A DNA stretch of 34,666 nt from Nocardioidaceae bacterium (lineage in GTDB: Bacteria; Actinomycetota; Actinomycetes; Propionibacteriales; Nocardioidaceae), in the NCBI GenBank assembly GCA_013697585.1, contig JACCWP010000195.1, forward strand, positions 1 to 34,666. The letters run 5' to 3'. Positions 8,368 to 17,987 of the stretch are shown piece after piece. Position 1 is the stretch's first letter; every line of letters starts with the position of its first letter. A program made the position numbers and the translations under genes. The notes beneath the pieces are model-generated. The model was not told where the DNA came from. It saw only the letters and a list, made by a program, of their open reading frames with translations, and searched no databases.

Positions 8368-9144
8368 TCACTGGTAGGCGCGGGCGCCTGTCTGAGGCTC
8401 GGACGGCTGGCCGCCGCTGGCTTGCTCCTTGTACTGCTCGCCGACCTCCTGGCCCGCGTCCGTGGGCGACTTGGCCTGCTGCTTGGCCTTGGCGCCTTCG
8501 AGGGCGGCCTTGTCGAGCCAGCCGTCCCAGCGGTGGGACATCGGTCGGACCAGCCCGCCGCCGACACCGACGATCAGGATCCCGGCGACGGTGGCCAGGA
8601 TGGCGACCAGGATCGGGGTGGTGACGGTCGTGGCGATGCCCATCTGATTCAGGGCGGCCACGATGCCGAGGAACATGATGAAGGCCGACGCCGCGGTGGC
8701 GACGACGTCGCCGTACGACAGCGCGCCGAGCACGGTGCTGATGAGGTCCTTGGCTGCCTTGGCGATGGCCGAGGCGATCACGATGATGATGATGGCGATG
8801 ACGACCTGGGGCAGGTAGGCGATCAGCGACGTGATCAGCTCGCTGATCGGGTTCGGCCCGAACACGCCGAATGCCAGCTGCAGGGTGAAGAGCAGGACCG
8901 CGTAGTAGGCCAGCTTGGCGACGACGTCCGACGCGTCGTAGTGGCTGCGCTGCAGCGCTGTCTTGACCCCACCCTTCTCTACGGCGTTGTCGAATCCGAC
9001 CTTCTCGAGGATCCCGTTGACGACCTTCAACAACGTCTTGGCGACGATCCAGCCGACGATCAGGATGACGAGGAACAGCACGAGCTTGGGGACAAAGCTG
9101 GCGATGGTGCTCAGCCCATCAGAGAGAGCGCTTTCGATGTCCAT
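8368..9144 (-). CDS. Membrane protein with small-conductance-channel-like TM helices
   Basis: 258 aa from the ATG at 9144, which has GGAGG six bases upstream; the frame opens 17 codons earlier without support. About five hydrophobic helices: ~16-40 (VPKLVLFLVILIVGWIVAKT), ~73-95, ~105-130 (an Ile-rich stretch ending in IASAIAKA), ~148-168 and ~175-195. The pattern with VVNGILEKVGFDNAVEK and an amphipathic ALQRSHYDASDVV segment fits the 'conserved TM helix' family related to mechanosensitive channels (CmpX-like). The typical MscS beta-domain is missing. The C-terminal ~55 residues are Lys/Gln/Pro-rich and probably cytoplasmic. Middle gene of the three-gene group. Confidence 0.8.
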   Translation of the reverse strand: MDIESALSDGLSTIASFVPKLVLFLVILIVGWIVAKTLLKVVNGILEKVGFDNAVEKGGVKTALQRSHYDASDVVAKLAYYAVLLFTLQLAFGVFGPNPISELITSLIAYLPQVVIAIIIIVIASAIAKAAKDLISTVLGALSYGDVVATAASAFIMFLGIVAALNQMGIATTVTTPILVAILATVAGILIVGVGGGLVRPMSHRWDGWLDKAALEGAKAKQQAKSPTDAGQEVGEQYKEQASGGQPSEPQTGARAYQ

Positions 9145-9198
9145 CGAGGACCTCCGGTTGTCAGATCGGGCTGGCGGGAGAAGCCGGGCAGGCAAGAG

Positions 9199-9600
9199 TC
9201 AGGGCTTCGGCACCTCCGCGGGCAGGTTCTCCCTGGCGTCGGCCAGCCGCGTGTCCAGCCAGTCGATGACACCGGGGTCATCGAGCAGGATGAAACCGCC
9301 GACCACGGCGGCAACCGCAAGCACCAACGCGAGCACACTGAGGATCAGACCGATGATGGCGAGGGCCTTGCCGGTGCGCTGCGGCTCGGTGGTCCGCTTG
9401 ATGCCGACGACGCCGAAGATCAACCCGAGCACCGCGAGCGGCAGCGCGATCGGGGAGAACAGGATGCTCAGGATTCCGAAGAAGGCGAGCAGGCCGAAGA
9501 TGAGCGCGAAGACAGCGGTCGCGCTCGTCTTGGCCTTGGGGAGATCGTGGTAGGAGCGGGTGTCGCGCCCTTCGTCGGCGCCGTGTGCGGTTGATGACAT
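9199..9600 (-). CDS. DUF4190-like small membrane protein
   Basis: 133 aa. Residues 1-25 are polar (includes SYHDLPKAKTSA), followed by two to three hydrophobic helices: ~28-62 (VFALIFGLLAFFGILS and an adjoining Leu/Ala stretch) and ~80-102 (LAIIGLILSVLALVLAVAAV). The small-residue turn GVVGIKRTTEPQRTGKALAI between helices is typical of DUF4190 proteins, whose function is unknown. The C-terminal 30 residues are acidic and likely outside. First gene of the minus-strand stress/envelope group, divergent from the sigma factor at 9825. Confidence 0.8.
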   Translation of the reverse strand: MSSTAHGADEGRDTRSYHDLPKAKTSATAVFALIFGLLAFFGILSILFSPIALPLAVLGLIFGVVGIKRTTEPQRTGKALAIIGLILSVLALVLAVAAVVGGFILLDDPGVIDWLDTRLADARENLPAEVPKP

Positions 9601-9812
9601 TGGAACCTGCCTCAGGGGGTTTCGGGGTCACACATGGCGACCGGCAGTGCACTTGTTCGCGATCAGTCACGGGGGGAGCTCACGGGTCTCGAAGCTCGAA
9701 CGGAGGGCTTGTCTCCGGGCATGCATGCAGCCGCGCGGACGTAGCCCACTGGGAGAACGCGCTCGTCGGCCCCCCATGACGCACGGTGGCGGAAGTATTT
9801 CTGCCCCGGGGG

Positions 9813-9818
9813 TAGCGT
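9813..9818 (+). promoter_or_regulatory. -10 box of the sigma-factor gene
   Basis: TAGCGT ends six bases before the GTG at 9825. The spacing predicts a leaderless transcript, as at several other genes in the window. Confidence 0.5.
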
Positions 9819-9824
9819 CGGGTC

Positions 9825-10988
9825 GTGACCGTGCCCGAGAAGGTGCGCAACGGGGCGGGCCAAGCGCAACTCGACGACCAGGCTGTCGTCGAGACGTTGG
9901 CTGGTCCGCTGCGCCGGATCGTGGGCTCGCGGGTGCCGGATCCGCACCTGGCCGACGATGTCGTGCAGGAGACACTGCTTCGCGTGCTCGGCGCCAGCGA
10001 TCGGGTTGACGCCGACGCATTGCTGCCCTATGCCGTGGTCACTGCGCGCAACCTCGTCACCTCCCGCGCTCGCCGCGATGCGACCGCCGAGCGGCACGCA
10101 CCTGGGCTGGTGGAGGTCGAGGCGTCCGACGGCCCTGAGGAGGCGGTCCTGCGCTTCGAGGAGGCCGATGCCGTACGCGCTGCGCTGGACGCGTTGCCCG
10201 AGCGCGACCGGGAGACCTTGGTCGCGCATGAGGTGCACGGTCTCGGCACCGACGAGCTGGCTCGCTCTGGCTCCTCCACCCCGGGTGGGGTGGCCGCACA
10301 GCTGGCGCGCACCCGGGCCCGGATGCGGGTCGAGTACGTGTTGGCCTTTCGCCGCGTCAGGCTCCCCACCGCTTCGTGCAAGCCGGTTCTGCTGGCCCTG
10401 TCGATGGGCGACCAGCGTCGCCAGCGGGCCCTCGACGCCGGCTCGCACCTCTTGACTTGCCCCACCTGCGCCGAGCTCAGTGATCCGTTGCTCACTCGCA
10501 AGCGTGGCCTGGCCGGCGTTGTGCCTGTCGCATTCGCGTGGCTGGTCGGCAAGGGCGCACCCGGTACCGGTGTCCAGGCAACGGCTCAGGCAGTCGGCGC
10601 CGCAGCCGTTGTCGCTGCGGTGGGCACGGTTGTCGTGCTGAGCGGTTCTGAGTCCGAGTCCGCACCCGACGCCCCCGCGGCGCGTCTGGCTCTGGTCGTC
10701 GGCACCGGCCGACCCGCGGTGACGCCGGCGGCGCTGCGCGAGGCTGACCGAGCCGACCGGACCGTCACCGCCAGGGACGCGGTGGTGCTTCGCGTGAGTG
10801 CCGATGAGGGATTCTGGGTCGCCAACGGCGAAGGCAGGCTGTGGGTGCGGCTGGTCGGGCGTGGCGAGTCCAGCATGCAGGTTCGCGCCGGGCAACGGCT
10901 CGATTTCGAGGGCCAGGCAGAGTGGCGCGCCTCGGGCGTCGAGGTGCGGGTCCCGATCGCCGCCGTGACCACGGCCGACATGTCCTGA
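9825..10988 (+). CDS. ECF-type sigma factor fused to a zinc-motif/TM anti-sigma-like tail
   Basis: 387 aa. Residues ~22-90 match sigma region 2 (HLADDVVQETLLRVLG, then ALLPYAVVTARNLVTSRAR). Residues ~112-175 match region 4 (ALDALPERDRETLVAHEVHG followed by a helix-turn-helix). Past a normal sigma end the chain continues: H208-x3-C212-x2-C215 (HLLTCPTC) is the core of a zinc-binding anti-sigma (ZAS) motif, a hydrophobic helix lies at ~255-274 (AVGAAAVVAAVGTVVVLSG), and residues ~275-387 would be extracytoplasmic. This makes a sigma and a membrane-tethered anti-sigma in one polypeptide; such fusions are known in some actinobacterial ECF groups. GTG start with no Shine-Dalgarno but a well-placed -10. 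No separate anti-sigma gene is adjacent. Confidence 0.82.
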   Translation: MTVPEKVRNGAGQAQLDDQAVVETLAGPLRRIVGSRVPDPHLADDVVQETLLRVLGASDRVDADALLPYAVVTARNLVTSRARRDATAERHAPGLVEVEASDGPEEAVLRFEEADAVRAALDALPERDRETLVAHEVHGLGTDELARSGSSTPGGVAAQLARTRARMRVEYVLAFRRVRLPTASCKPVLLALSMGDQRRQRALDAGSHLLTCPTCAELSDPLLTRKRGLAGVVPVAFAWLVGKGAPGTGVQATAQAVGAAAVVAAVGTVVVLSGSESESAPDAPAARLALVVGTGRPAVTPAALREADRADRTVTARDAVVLRVSADEGFWVANGEGRLWVRLVGRGESSMQVRAGQRLDFEGQAEWRASGVEVRVPIAAVTTADMS

Positions 10989-11012
10989 CTGACCCGCGCC
11001 CGCCAGTCGGCG

Positions 11013-12086
11013 CTAGACGCTCAGCCTGGTGTCCAGGAGCTGCCGGTCGGCAGCCGCCGCCCATCCGCGGTCGTGGACCTGACGTCGTCCGCCCGCGCCC
11101 TTCGCCTGATAGAGCGCCGCGTCCGCCCGGCGCAGCAACGCCTTGACGTCCGGCTCCGACGACAACGCGATCGACGAGGCGATGCCCGACGACACCCCCG
11201 CGCCGTCGGCGAGCGTGCTGGCCCTGGCGACCAGCCCGACGAGCAGGTCAGCCACGTAAGGACCGGAGTGACCGGCGGCGACCAGGCAGAACTCGTCGCC
11301 TCCCAGCCGGGTGGCGACGGCGCCCGGAAGTCGGCTGGCCGCCTGGCTGAGCAGCAAGGCGACCTCCCGCAGCAGGCGGTCGCCGGCCAGATGCCCCTCG
11401 CGGTCGTTGATGACTTTGAGGCCGTCCACGTCCCACAGCGCCACCGTCGTCGGGGTTCCCTGCTCGGAGAGCCGCCGCAAGGTCTCGTCGACCATGCGCC
11501 GGTTGCCCAAGCCGGTGAGCGCGTCGACGTAGACGAGCTCGCGCAGCTGGTCGCGGCCGATGATCCGGCCGATGCACAGCGCGATCGCCTGGGCGATCAT
11601 CCGGGCGATCGCCCGGTCGGCCGCCTGGAAGGGTTCAGCTCCTTCGGCGCGGGTCGCGTACAGCTCGCCCCACACGCGCGCCCCGAGAAGGATCGGACAG
11701 CCGAGCGCGGCGGACTTGCCGAACTTGCGCATGAGCCCGAGCTCGGACTCGTCCCCGTTCGGGTCACCGACATGCGTGGACCAGGTTTCCTGCAGCTCGG
11801 CCACCTGCAACAGATGCGGGAACTCGGTGACCTCGTAGCGCTCGACGGCCGGTCGTTCTTGCTCGCCCGGCCCGAGCTCCCCTGCGTTGACGAGCGTCCG
11901 TACGGTGCCCGCCTCGGCGTCGTAGCGGCTGATCGACGTGGACGCCGCAGCCAGCACCTCTCGCGCGGCGGCGGCACTCACCGAGGCGAACTCGTCGATG
12001 CCGCCAGCCGACTCCATGGCCCCGAAGAGATCGGCCACCCTGAGGTATCGGCTGGTCTCAGTGGCCTCCATGCTGCCAGTGTGCAT
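11013..12086 (-). CDS. GAF-GGDEF diguanylate cyclase
   Basis: 357 aa from the ATG at 12086; ATGs at 12182 and 12071 are alternatives, and none has a clear ribosome site. Residues ~25-175 look like a GAF sensor (ARVWGELYATRAEGAEPFQ is a typical late GAF strand). Residues ~185-345 are a GGDEF domain: DALTGLGNRRMVDE (188-201), the substrate-loop phrase DVDGLKVINDREGHLAGD, and an intact GGDEF at 262-266. An RxxD inhibitory site ahead of it is not evident. The enzyme should make cyclic di-GMP from two GTP. No EAL domain and no membrane helices, so it is probably cytosolic. It is a single gene, convergent with the sigma gene. Confidence 0.9.
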   Translation of the reverse strand: MHTGSMEATETSRYLRVADLFGAMESAGGIDEFASVSAAAAREVLAAASTSISRYDAEAGTVRTLVNAGELGPGEQERPAVERYEVTEFPHLLQVAELQETWSTHVGDPNGDESELGLMRKFGKSAALGCPILLGARVWGELYATRAEGAEPFQAADRAIARMIAQAIALCIGRIIGRDQLRELVYVDALTGLGNRRMVDETLRRLSEQGTPTTVALWDVDGLKVINDREGHLAGDRLLREVALLLSQAASRLPGAVATRLGGDEFCLVAAGHSGPYVADLLVGLVARASTLADGAGVSSGIASSIALSSEPDVKALLRRADAALYQAKGAGGRRQVHDRGWAAAADRQLLDTRLSV

Positions 12087-12221
12087 TGTTGCGACTACAG
12101 TGTGTAACGACTCGCCGGCGGTCGTGCCGATAGTCCGACGCTCCACCGAGAAGTCGACCACGCATCGACCCCGCGGTGCCATTGTAGGCCCGACACGCCG
12201 GCCTAGCCCGGCCTCGACACA

Positions 12222-12872
12222 ATGAGGACCATGGCGTTCCTGCTACGGGTGGAGCTGCCCGACGTCCCGGGCTCGTTGGGCGCGGTCGCGTCGGCGATCG
12301 GCACGTCGGGCGCCGACATCCACGCGATCGAGATCGTCGAGCACCGGGAGGCTGGCACGGCGGTCGACGACGTGCTGCTCGACCTGCCTCCGCAGGTGCT
12401 GCCGGACACGGTGGTGAGCGCCTGCCACCGGCTGGACGGCGTACGGGTGCTGTGGATCTCGCGCTACAACGCCGGAGCAAGCCTGCGCCTCGACCTGGAG
12501 GCCGTCGAGGCGATGACTGCCGAGCCCAAGAAGGCAGTGGCCCAGCTGGTGGAGCTCGTGCCGGTCACGTTCCGCTGCGACTGGGCACTGGCGATCTGTC
12601 CGCTACCGGACGGCGGCGTCGAGCGGCTCGCGGCCAGCGACACCGCACCCGATCTGCCGACCGAGGCGGTGAGGTGGCTGACCTCGGTCGAGCGGCCGGT
12701 GGTGCTGTCGGAGCTGCCGGAGTGGGAGGGCACGGTGCTGGCCGCGGCCCCTCTCGGCGATGGTGTCGTCGTGCTCGGACGTCGAGGTGGCCCCGCTGTG
12801 CTCGACTCGGAGCTGGCTCGCTTCGGGCACCTGTGCGGGCTGGCGACGGCGATCAGCGCTGCTGCAGGCTGA
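12222..12872 (+). CDS. ACT-domain protein
   Basis: 216 aa. Residues ~4-75 are an ACT domain (FLLRVELPDVPGSLGAVASA, then ADIHAIEIVEHREAG), a fold that usually binds amino acids as allosteric ligands. The remaining 140 residues (AVAQLVELVPVTFRCDWALA, LSELPEWEGTVLAAAPLGDG, VVVLGRRGGPAVLDSELARF) lack a known catalytic motif and resemble a GAF-like or other small sensory fold. A second ATG at 12231 is possible; neither start has a good Shine-Dalgarno. The stop is five bases before the esterase start, so the two are probably co-transcribed. The ligand is unknown. Confidence 0.85.
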   Translation: MRTMAFLLRVELPDVPGSLGAVASAIGTSGADIHAIEIVEHREAGTAVDDVLLDLPPQVLPDTVVSACHRLDGVRVLWISRYNAGASLRLDLEAVEAMTAEPKKAVAQLVELVPVTFRCDWALAICPLPDGGVERLAASDTAPDLPTEAVRWLTSVERPVVLSELPEWEGTVLAAAPLGDGVVVLGRRGGPAVLDSELARFGHLCGLATAISAAAG

Positions 12873-12877
12873 CCCGC

Positions 12878-13864
<987 letters not shown>

Positions 13865-13865
13865 A

Positions 13866-13915
13866 CCTGACGTTCGACAGCCGACACGCCGTGGAAATCG
13901 CAGTGAGACGTCAGG
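13866..13915. repeat. Inverted repeat between the esterase and menB
   Basis: CCTGACGT (13866-13873) and ACGTCAGG (13908-13915) are perfect 8-bp inverted arms 34 bases apart, starting directly after the esterase stop. It could be a weak terminator or an operator in front of menB. Confidence 0.45.
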
Positions 13916-13951
13916 CTCAGCGGGTGGGGGACCTCTGACAGGCTGCCGGGC

Positions 13952-14878
13952 ATGAGCGATCGCGCGGTCTCGGAGATCTTCGACCCGTCCGCATGGGAGC
14001 CGGTCGCCGGCTTCGGTCAGCTCACCGACGTCACCTACCACCGTGCTGTCGGCCAGGGCACCGTTCGGGTGGCTTTCGACCGACCCGAGGTGCGCAACGC
14101 GTTCCGCCCGCACACGGTCGACGAGCTGCTCGCGGTGCTGGAGCACGCGCGGGCGTCGGCCGACGTCGGTTGCGTGCTGCTGACCGGCAACGGTCCGTCG
14201 TCGCGCGACGGCGGCTGGGCGTTCTGCTCCGGCGGGGATCAGCGCTCGCGCGGTCGCGCCGGCTATTCGTACGACGACGACGGCAAGTCACCCGAGGGCC
14301 GTCGCCCGGTCGACAAGGCACGGCCCGCCCGCCTGCACATCCTGGAGTGCCAACGCCTGATCCGGTTCATGCCCAAGGTCGTCATCTGCGTCGTGGCGGG
14401 CTGGGCTGCCGGTGGTGGGCACAGCCTGCACGTCGTGTGTGACCTGTCGCTGGCCTCCGCCGAGCACGCCCGGTTCAAGCAGACCGATGCCGACGTGGCC
14501 AGCTTTGACGGCGGATACGGCTCGGCCTACCTTGCCCGCCAGGTCGGGCAGAAGCGGGCCCGCGAGGTGTTCTTCCTGGGCCGCGCATACACCGCGGCGC
14601 AGGCGTACGAGATGGGCATGGTCAACGCCGTCGTGCCGCACGCCGAGCTGGAGCCGACCGCGTTGCAGTGGGCGAGCGAGGTCAACGCGAAGAGCCCCAC
14701 CGCGCAACGGATGCTCAAGTATGCCTTCAACCTTGCCGACGATGGTCTGGTCGGCCAGCAGCTGTTCGCGGGCGAGGCCACCCGGCTCGCCTACATGACC
14801 GACGAGGCTGCCGAGGGCCGCGACGCCTTCCTCGCCAAGCGCGACGCCGACTGGTCGGACTACCCCCACTACTACTGA
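13952..14878 (+). CDS. menB: MenB, 1,4-dihydroxy-2-naphthoyl-CoA synthase
   Basis: 308 aa crotonase-fold enzyme that cyclises o-succinylbenzoyl-CoA to 1,4-dihydroxy-2-naphthoyl-CoA in menaquinone synthesis. Seen: DRPEVRNAFRPHTVDEL, WAFCSGGDQRSRG (oxyanion strand), VAGWAAGGGHSLHVVCDL, FKQTDADVASFDGGYGSAYL with the MenB-specific Asp/Ser region, and the C-terminal SDYPHYY typical of the family. Length is normal for the actinobacterial form (~300 aa). No other men genes are in the window. No Shine-Dalgarno; a CAGGCT about seven bases upstream may act as a -10 for a leaderless message. Confidence 0.95.
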   Translation: MSDRAVSEIFDPSAWEPVAGFGQLTDVTYHRAVGQGTVRVAFDRPEVRNAFRPHTVDELLAVLEHARASADVGCVLLTGNGPSSRDGGWAFCSGGDQRSRGRAGYSYDDDGKSPEGRRPVDKARPARLHILECQRLIRFMPKVVICVVAGWAAGGGHSLHVVCDLSLASAEHARFKQTDADVASFDGGYGSAYLARQVGQKRAREVFFLGRAYTAAQAYEMGMVNAVVPHAELEPTALQWASEVNAKSPTAQRMLKYAFNLADDGLVGQQLFAGEATRLAYMTDEAAEGRDAFLAKRDADWSDYPHYY

Positions 14879-14921
14879 GCGGGAAGTCGCCCACCCGCAC
14901 CTCCCCCCGCTCCCCCGTGCG

Positions 14922-14977
14922 AAATGGCGGACACACGCGGGCGACACTCCGCGAACGACCGGCACCTTCCGCCACTT
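14922..14977 (+). repeat. 56-bp palindrome-ended repeat, copy A
   Basis: Starts AAATGGCGG and ends CCGCCACTT, inverted ends with 8 of 9 pairing. It matches 24889-24944 over the same 56-bp length without gaps at about 39 of 56 positions by hand count, best in the ends and in ACACGC / CGACAC. It lies between menB and pntAA. Confidence 0.6.
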
Positions 14978-15000
14978 GCGAGTGGTCGCGCGGCGTGGCC

Positions 15001-15006
15001 TAGGGT
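15001..15006 (+). promoter_or_regulatory. -10 box of pntAA
   Basis: TAGGGT ends eight bases before the GTG at 15015, predicting a leaderless pntAA-pntAB-pntB transcript. Confidence 0.55.
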
Positions 15007-15014
15007 CGCGTCTC

Positions 15015-16199
15015 GTGAGAGTCGCGGTCGCAGGGGAGACACAGCAGGGCGAGACGCGGGTCGCGCTCGTGCCCGACGGCGTCAAGAAGCTCGTGGAGCT
15101 GGGGTACGAGGTCGCGGTCGAGCCGGGCGCGGGGCGTGCTGCCGAGTTCGACGACGCCGACTATGAAGCGGCCGGAGCGGTGCTCGACGACAGCCCGTTC
15201 GCCGATGCGGCACTGGTCCTGTCGGTGCAGCCGCTGGCGCGGGAACGGATCCGCCAGCTCCCCTCCGGGGCCTCGACGGTGTCGTTCCTGCCGATCACGA
15301 GCCAACCCGACCAGGTGCGTGACATGCGTGACTGTGGGCTCACTGCGTTCGCACTCGAGCTGGTCCCCCGCATCTCGCGCGCGCAGTCGATGGATGCCCT
15401 CTCGTCGCAGGCTCTGGTCGCGGGCTACCGCAGCGCGATCGTGGCAGCCGGCATGCTGCGGCGCTTCTTTCCGCTCAACATGACCGCTGCCGGCACGGTG
15501 CAGCCCGCCGAGGTGGTCGTGCTCGGCGCCGGTGTAGCCGGACTGCAGGCGATCGCCACCGCAAGGCGTCTCGGCGCTGTGGTCCGGGCATACGACGTAC
15601 GGGCCGCGGCCGCTGAGGAGATCCAGTCGATGGGCGCCAAGTCGATCGACCTCGAGCTGGAGTCGCTGGAGGGCTCGGGGGGGTATGCCCGCGAGATGGC
15701 AGACGACCGCGCCGCGCGTCAGCGCGAGCTGCTCACCCCGTACATCAGCGCCGCCGACGCGTTGATCACCACCGCCGCCGTGCCCGGCCGTCCGGCTCCG
15801 ATGCTGGTGACCCAGGAGATGGTCGAGACGATGGGCAACGGGTCGGTGGTCGTCGACCTCGCTGCCGAGAGCGGCGGCAACGTCGAGGGCTCGGTCGCGG
15901 GAGAGACCGTACGCATCGGCCGCACCCGCGTGTGGGGCGGTCGCAACGTGCCGAGCTCGATGCCCGCTCCCGCCAGCCGGTTGCTGTCAGCCAACATCGT
16001 CAGCCTGGTCACGCTGATGACCACGGGGCCTGGCGGCGAGGGCGACGGCGGCAGCCAGCGGCAGGGTGAGGCTCAGCACGGGTCGGGGGCGATGTTCGCC
16101 CCTGACCACGAGGACGAGGTGGTGTCGGGCTGCTGCGTCGTGCGCGACGGAGAGGTCGTGCACCAACCCACCCGCGAGCTGTTGGAGGGCGGTTCATGA
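15015..16199 (+). CDS. pntAA: PntAA, NAD(P) transhydrogenase alpha subunit 1
   Basis: 394 aa from the GTG at 15015 (RVAVAGETQQGETRVALVPD), chosen over an opening 13 codons upstream because it matches the family start and sits behind a TAGGGT -10 box. This is the soluble NAD(H)-binding domain I of proton-translocating transhydrogenase. Seen: the alanine-dehydrogenase-like N-terminus, the family phrase GYRSAIVAA, the NAD fold VVVLGAGVAGLQAIATARRL, RAYDVRAAAAEEIQSMGA, the mobile-loop region, and VVDLAAESGGNVEGS. Residues ~335-360 are a Gly/Gln-rich insert (GPGGEGDGGSQRQGE), unusual but plausible as a linker. Its stop overlaps pntAB by four bases (ATGA). Confidence 0.95.
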   Translation: MRVAVAGETQQGETRVALVPDGVKKLVELGYEVAVEPGAGRAAEFDDADYEAAGAVLDDSPFADAALVLSVQPLARERIRQLPSGASTVSFLPITSQPDQVRDMRDCGLTAFALELVPRISRAQSMDALSSQALVAGYRSAIVAAGMLRRFFPLNMTAAGTVQPAEVVVLGAGVAGLQAIATARRLGAVVRAYDVRAAAAEEIQSMGAKSIDLELESLEGSGGYAREMADDRAARQRELLTPYISAADALITTAAVPGRPAPMLVTQEMVETMGNGSVVVDLAAESGGNVEGSVAGETVRIGRTRVWGGRNVPSSMPAPASRLLSANIVSLVTLMTTGPGGEGDGGSQRQGEAQHGSGAMFAPDHEDEVVSGCCVVRDGEVVHQPTRELLEGGS

Positions 16200-16507
16200 G
16201 CGAGGAGGTCGTCTGGCTCACCATCTTCGTGCTGAGCGTGTTCGTCGGCATCGAGGTGATCTCGAAGGTCTCGTCCACGCTGCACACGCCGCTGATGTCA
16301 GGGGCCAACGCGATTCACGGAGTGATCCTGGTGGGCGCTGTGCTGGTCACGGGCACCGCCGAGTCGGGGCTCGGTCTCGCGGTCGGGCTGGTGGCCGTCG
16401 TGCTCGCGACGCTCAACATGGTGGGCGGATTCGTCGTCACTGACCGAATGCTGCAGATGTTCCGTAGGCCGCGGGGCGACGCCCAGCAGAAGGCCGGGCA
16501 GAAGTGA
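16196..16507 (+). CDS. pntAB: PntAB, NAD(P) transhydrogenase alpha subunit 2
   Basis: 103 aa integral membrane piece of domain II. Three hydrophobic helices at ~5-22 (VVWLTIFVLSVFVGIEVI), ~42-58 and ~60-80, with the conserved SSTLHTPLMSGANAIHGVI loop. It forms the proton channel together with PntB, coupling H+ entry to hydride transfer from NADH to NADP+. It overlaps pntAA (ATGA) and pntB (GTGA), so the three are translated as a coupled unit. A short basic/Gln tail follows the last helix. Confidence 0.95.
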   Translation: MSEEVVWLTIFVLSVFVGIEVISKVSSTLHTPLMSGANAIHGVILVGAVLVTGTAESGLGLAVGLVAVVLATLNMVGGFVVTDRMLQMFRRPRGDAQQKAGQK

Positions 16508-17907
16508 TCCCCACCTGGGTGCAGCTGGGCTACCTGCTGGCCGCCGCGTGCTTCATCATCGCGCTGAAGGGGCTGTCCGGCCCGGGTACGGCCCGCCGGG
16601 GCAACCTGATCGGCGCGTTCGGCGCTGCGCTCGCCTGCGTCATCGTGTTCTTCGAGCGAGACCTCGACCACCAGCTCCCCATCCTGGCGGCGATCGCGGT
16701 GGGCTCGGCTGCCGGTGTGGTCGGCGCCCAACGGGTGCAGATGACCCAGATGCCGCAGCTGGTCGCGCTGTTCAACGGCGTGGGCGGCGCCGCTGCCGCG
16801 CTCGTGGCAGGCCTGGAGCTGAGCGAGCTCGTCGAGGCCGCCGAGCTGGCCGGGGGCGGCTTGGGCGACGTGCCGGAGTTCGACCTCGCGGCCACCGCGT
16901 TCACGATCCTCGTGGGCGCGGTCAGCTTCTCTGGGTCGCTCGTGACGTTCGCCAAGCTGCAGGAGCTGATGACGACCCGCCCCGTGACGTTCCCCGGTCT
17001 GCCGGTGGCGTTCGGCGGCTCCATCATCGCCGCGGGTGCGCTGTCTGTGCTGCTGGTCCTCGAACCGGCGACCTGGGCCGGCGTGGTGATCGGCGTGCTC
17101 GGACTCGCGCTCGGTGTGCTGCTGGTGCTTCCGGTCGGTGGCGCCGACGTGCCGATCGTGATCTCGCTGCTCAACGCCTTTACCGGGCTCGCGGTCGCCG
17201 CCGGGGGCTACGTGCTCGGCAACACCCTGCTGCTGGTCGCGGGCACGCTGGTCGGCGCGTCCGGCACCCTGCTCACCCGACTGATGGCTGCCGCGATGGG
17301 ACGTTCGCTGGCGAACACGCTCTTCGGCGCCCTGAAGGGCGGCTCCACGCTCGGCGGAGGCGAGGTCAGCGACCGCCCGGTCCGCTCGGCCGGTCCGACC
17401 GACGTGGCGATCCTGCTCGGCTATGCCCAGCGGGTGATCGTCGTGCCCGGCTACGGGCTCGCCGTGGCGCAGGCCCAGCACACGTTGCGCGAGCTGGTGG
17501 ACGTCCTCGGCGAGCGTGGCGTACAGGTCGACTACGCGATCCATCCCGTCGCCGGTCGGATGCCCGGCCACATGAACGTGCTGCTCGCCGAGGCGCAGGT
17601 GCCGTACGAGCAGCTCAAGGAGATGGATGAGATCAACGACGAGTTCAAGCGGACCGACGTGGTGCTCGTCGTCGGGGCCAACGACGTCGTCAACCCTGCG
17701 GCGCGATCCAGCCCGGGCGCACCCATCTATGGCATGCCGATCTTGCACGCCGACCAGGCCGAGCAGGTGATCTTCATGAAGCGCTCGATGCGTCCCGGCT
17801 TCGCCGGCATCGAGAACGAGCTGTTGTTCGACGGCCGAACCACACTGCTGTTCGGCGACGCCAAGGAGAACATGAGCAAGCTGCTCAACGCGGTCAAGTC
17901 GCTCTGA
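16504..17907 (+). CDS. pntB: PntB, NAD(P) transhydrogenase beta subunit
   Basis: 467 aa, GTG start inside the pntAB stop (GTGA). Residues ~1-270 hold about eight to nine transmembrane helices including GAQRVQMTQMPQLVALFNGV and GLPVAFGGSIIAAGALSVL. Residues ~290-467 are the NADP-binding domain III: VIVVPGYGLAVAQAQH, HPVAGRMPGHMNVLLAEA, VLVVGANDVVNPAARSSPGA and GIENELLF, all family signatures. With PntAA and PntAB it makes NADPH at the expense of the proton gradient. The complete three-gene set is intact. Confidence 0.96.
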   Translation: MIPTWVQLGYLLAAACFIIALKGLSGPGTARRGNLIGAFGAALACVIVFFERDLDHQLPILAAIAVGSAAGVVGAQRVQMTQMPQLVALFNGVGGAAAALVAGLELSELVEAAELAGGGLGDVPEFDLAATAFTILVGAVSFSGSLVTFAKLQELMTTRPVTFPGLPVAFGGSIIAAGALSVLLVLEPATWAGVVIGVLGLALGVLLVLPVGGADVPIVISLLNAFTGLAVAAGGYVLGNTLLLVAGTLVGASGTLLTRLMAAAMGRSLANTLFGALKGGSTLGGGEVSDRPVRSAGPTDVAILLGYAQRVIVVPGYGLAVAQAQHTLRELVDVLGERGVQVDYAIHPVAGRMPGHMNVLLAEAQVPYEQLKEMDEINDEFKRTDVVLVVGANDVVNPAARSSPGAPIYGMPILHADQAEQVIFMKRSMRPGFAGIENELLFDGRTTLLFGDAKENMSKLLNAVKSL

Positions 17908-17917
17908 CCCCGCCGCA

Positions 17918-17961
17918 ACGTCATGCAACTCGCCGTCGATGGGCCGCCGGACGGATGACGT
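17918..17961. terminator. Inverted repeat between convergent pntB and upp
   Basis: ACGTCAT (17918-17924) and ATGACGT (17955-17961) are perfect 7-bp arms 30 bases apart in the 80-bp gap between two converging genes. A bidirectional terminator role is inferred from position. Confidence 0.4.
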
Positions 17962-17987
17962 CCCGCGGGCGGGAGCGGGTGGGGCGG

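Noticed and set aside
9663-10895. 410-codon minus-strand frame opposite the sigma factor
   Set aside because: The plus strand carries clear sigma motifs and a -10 box; the minus frame has none.
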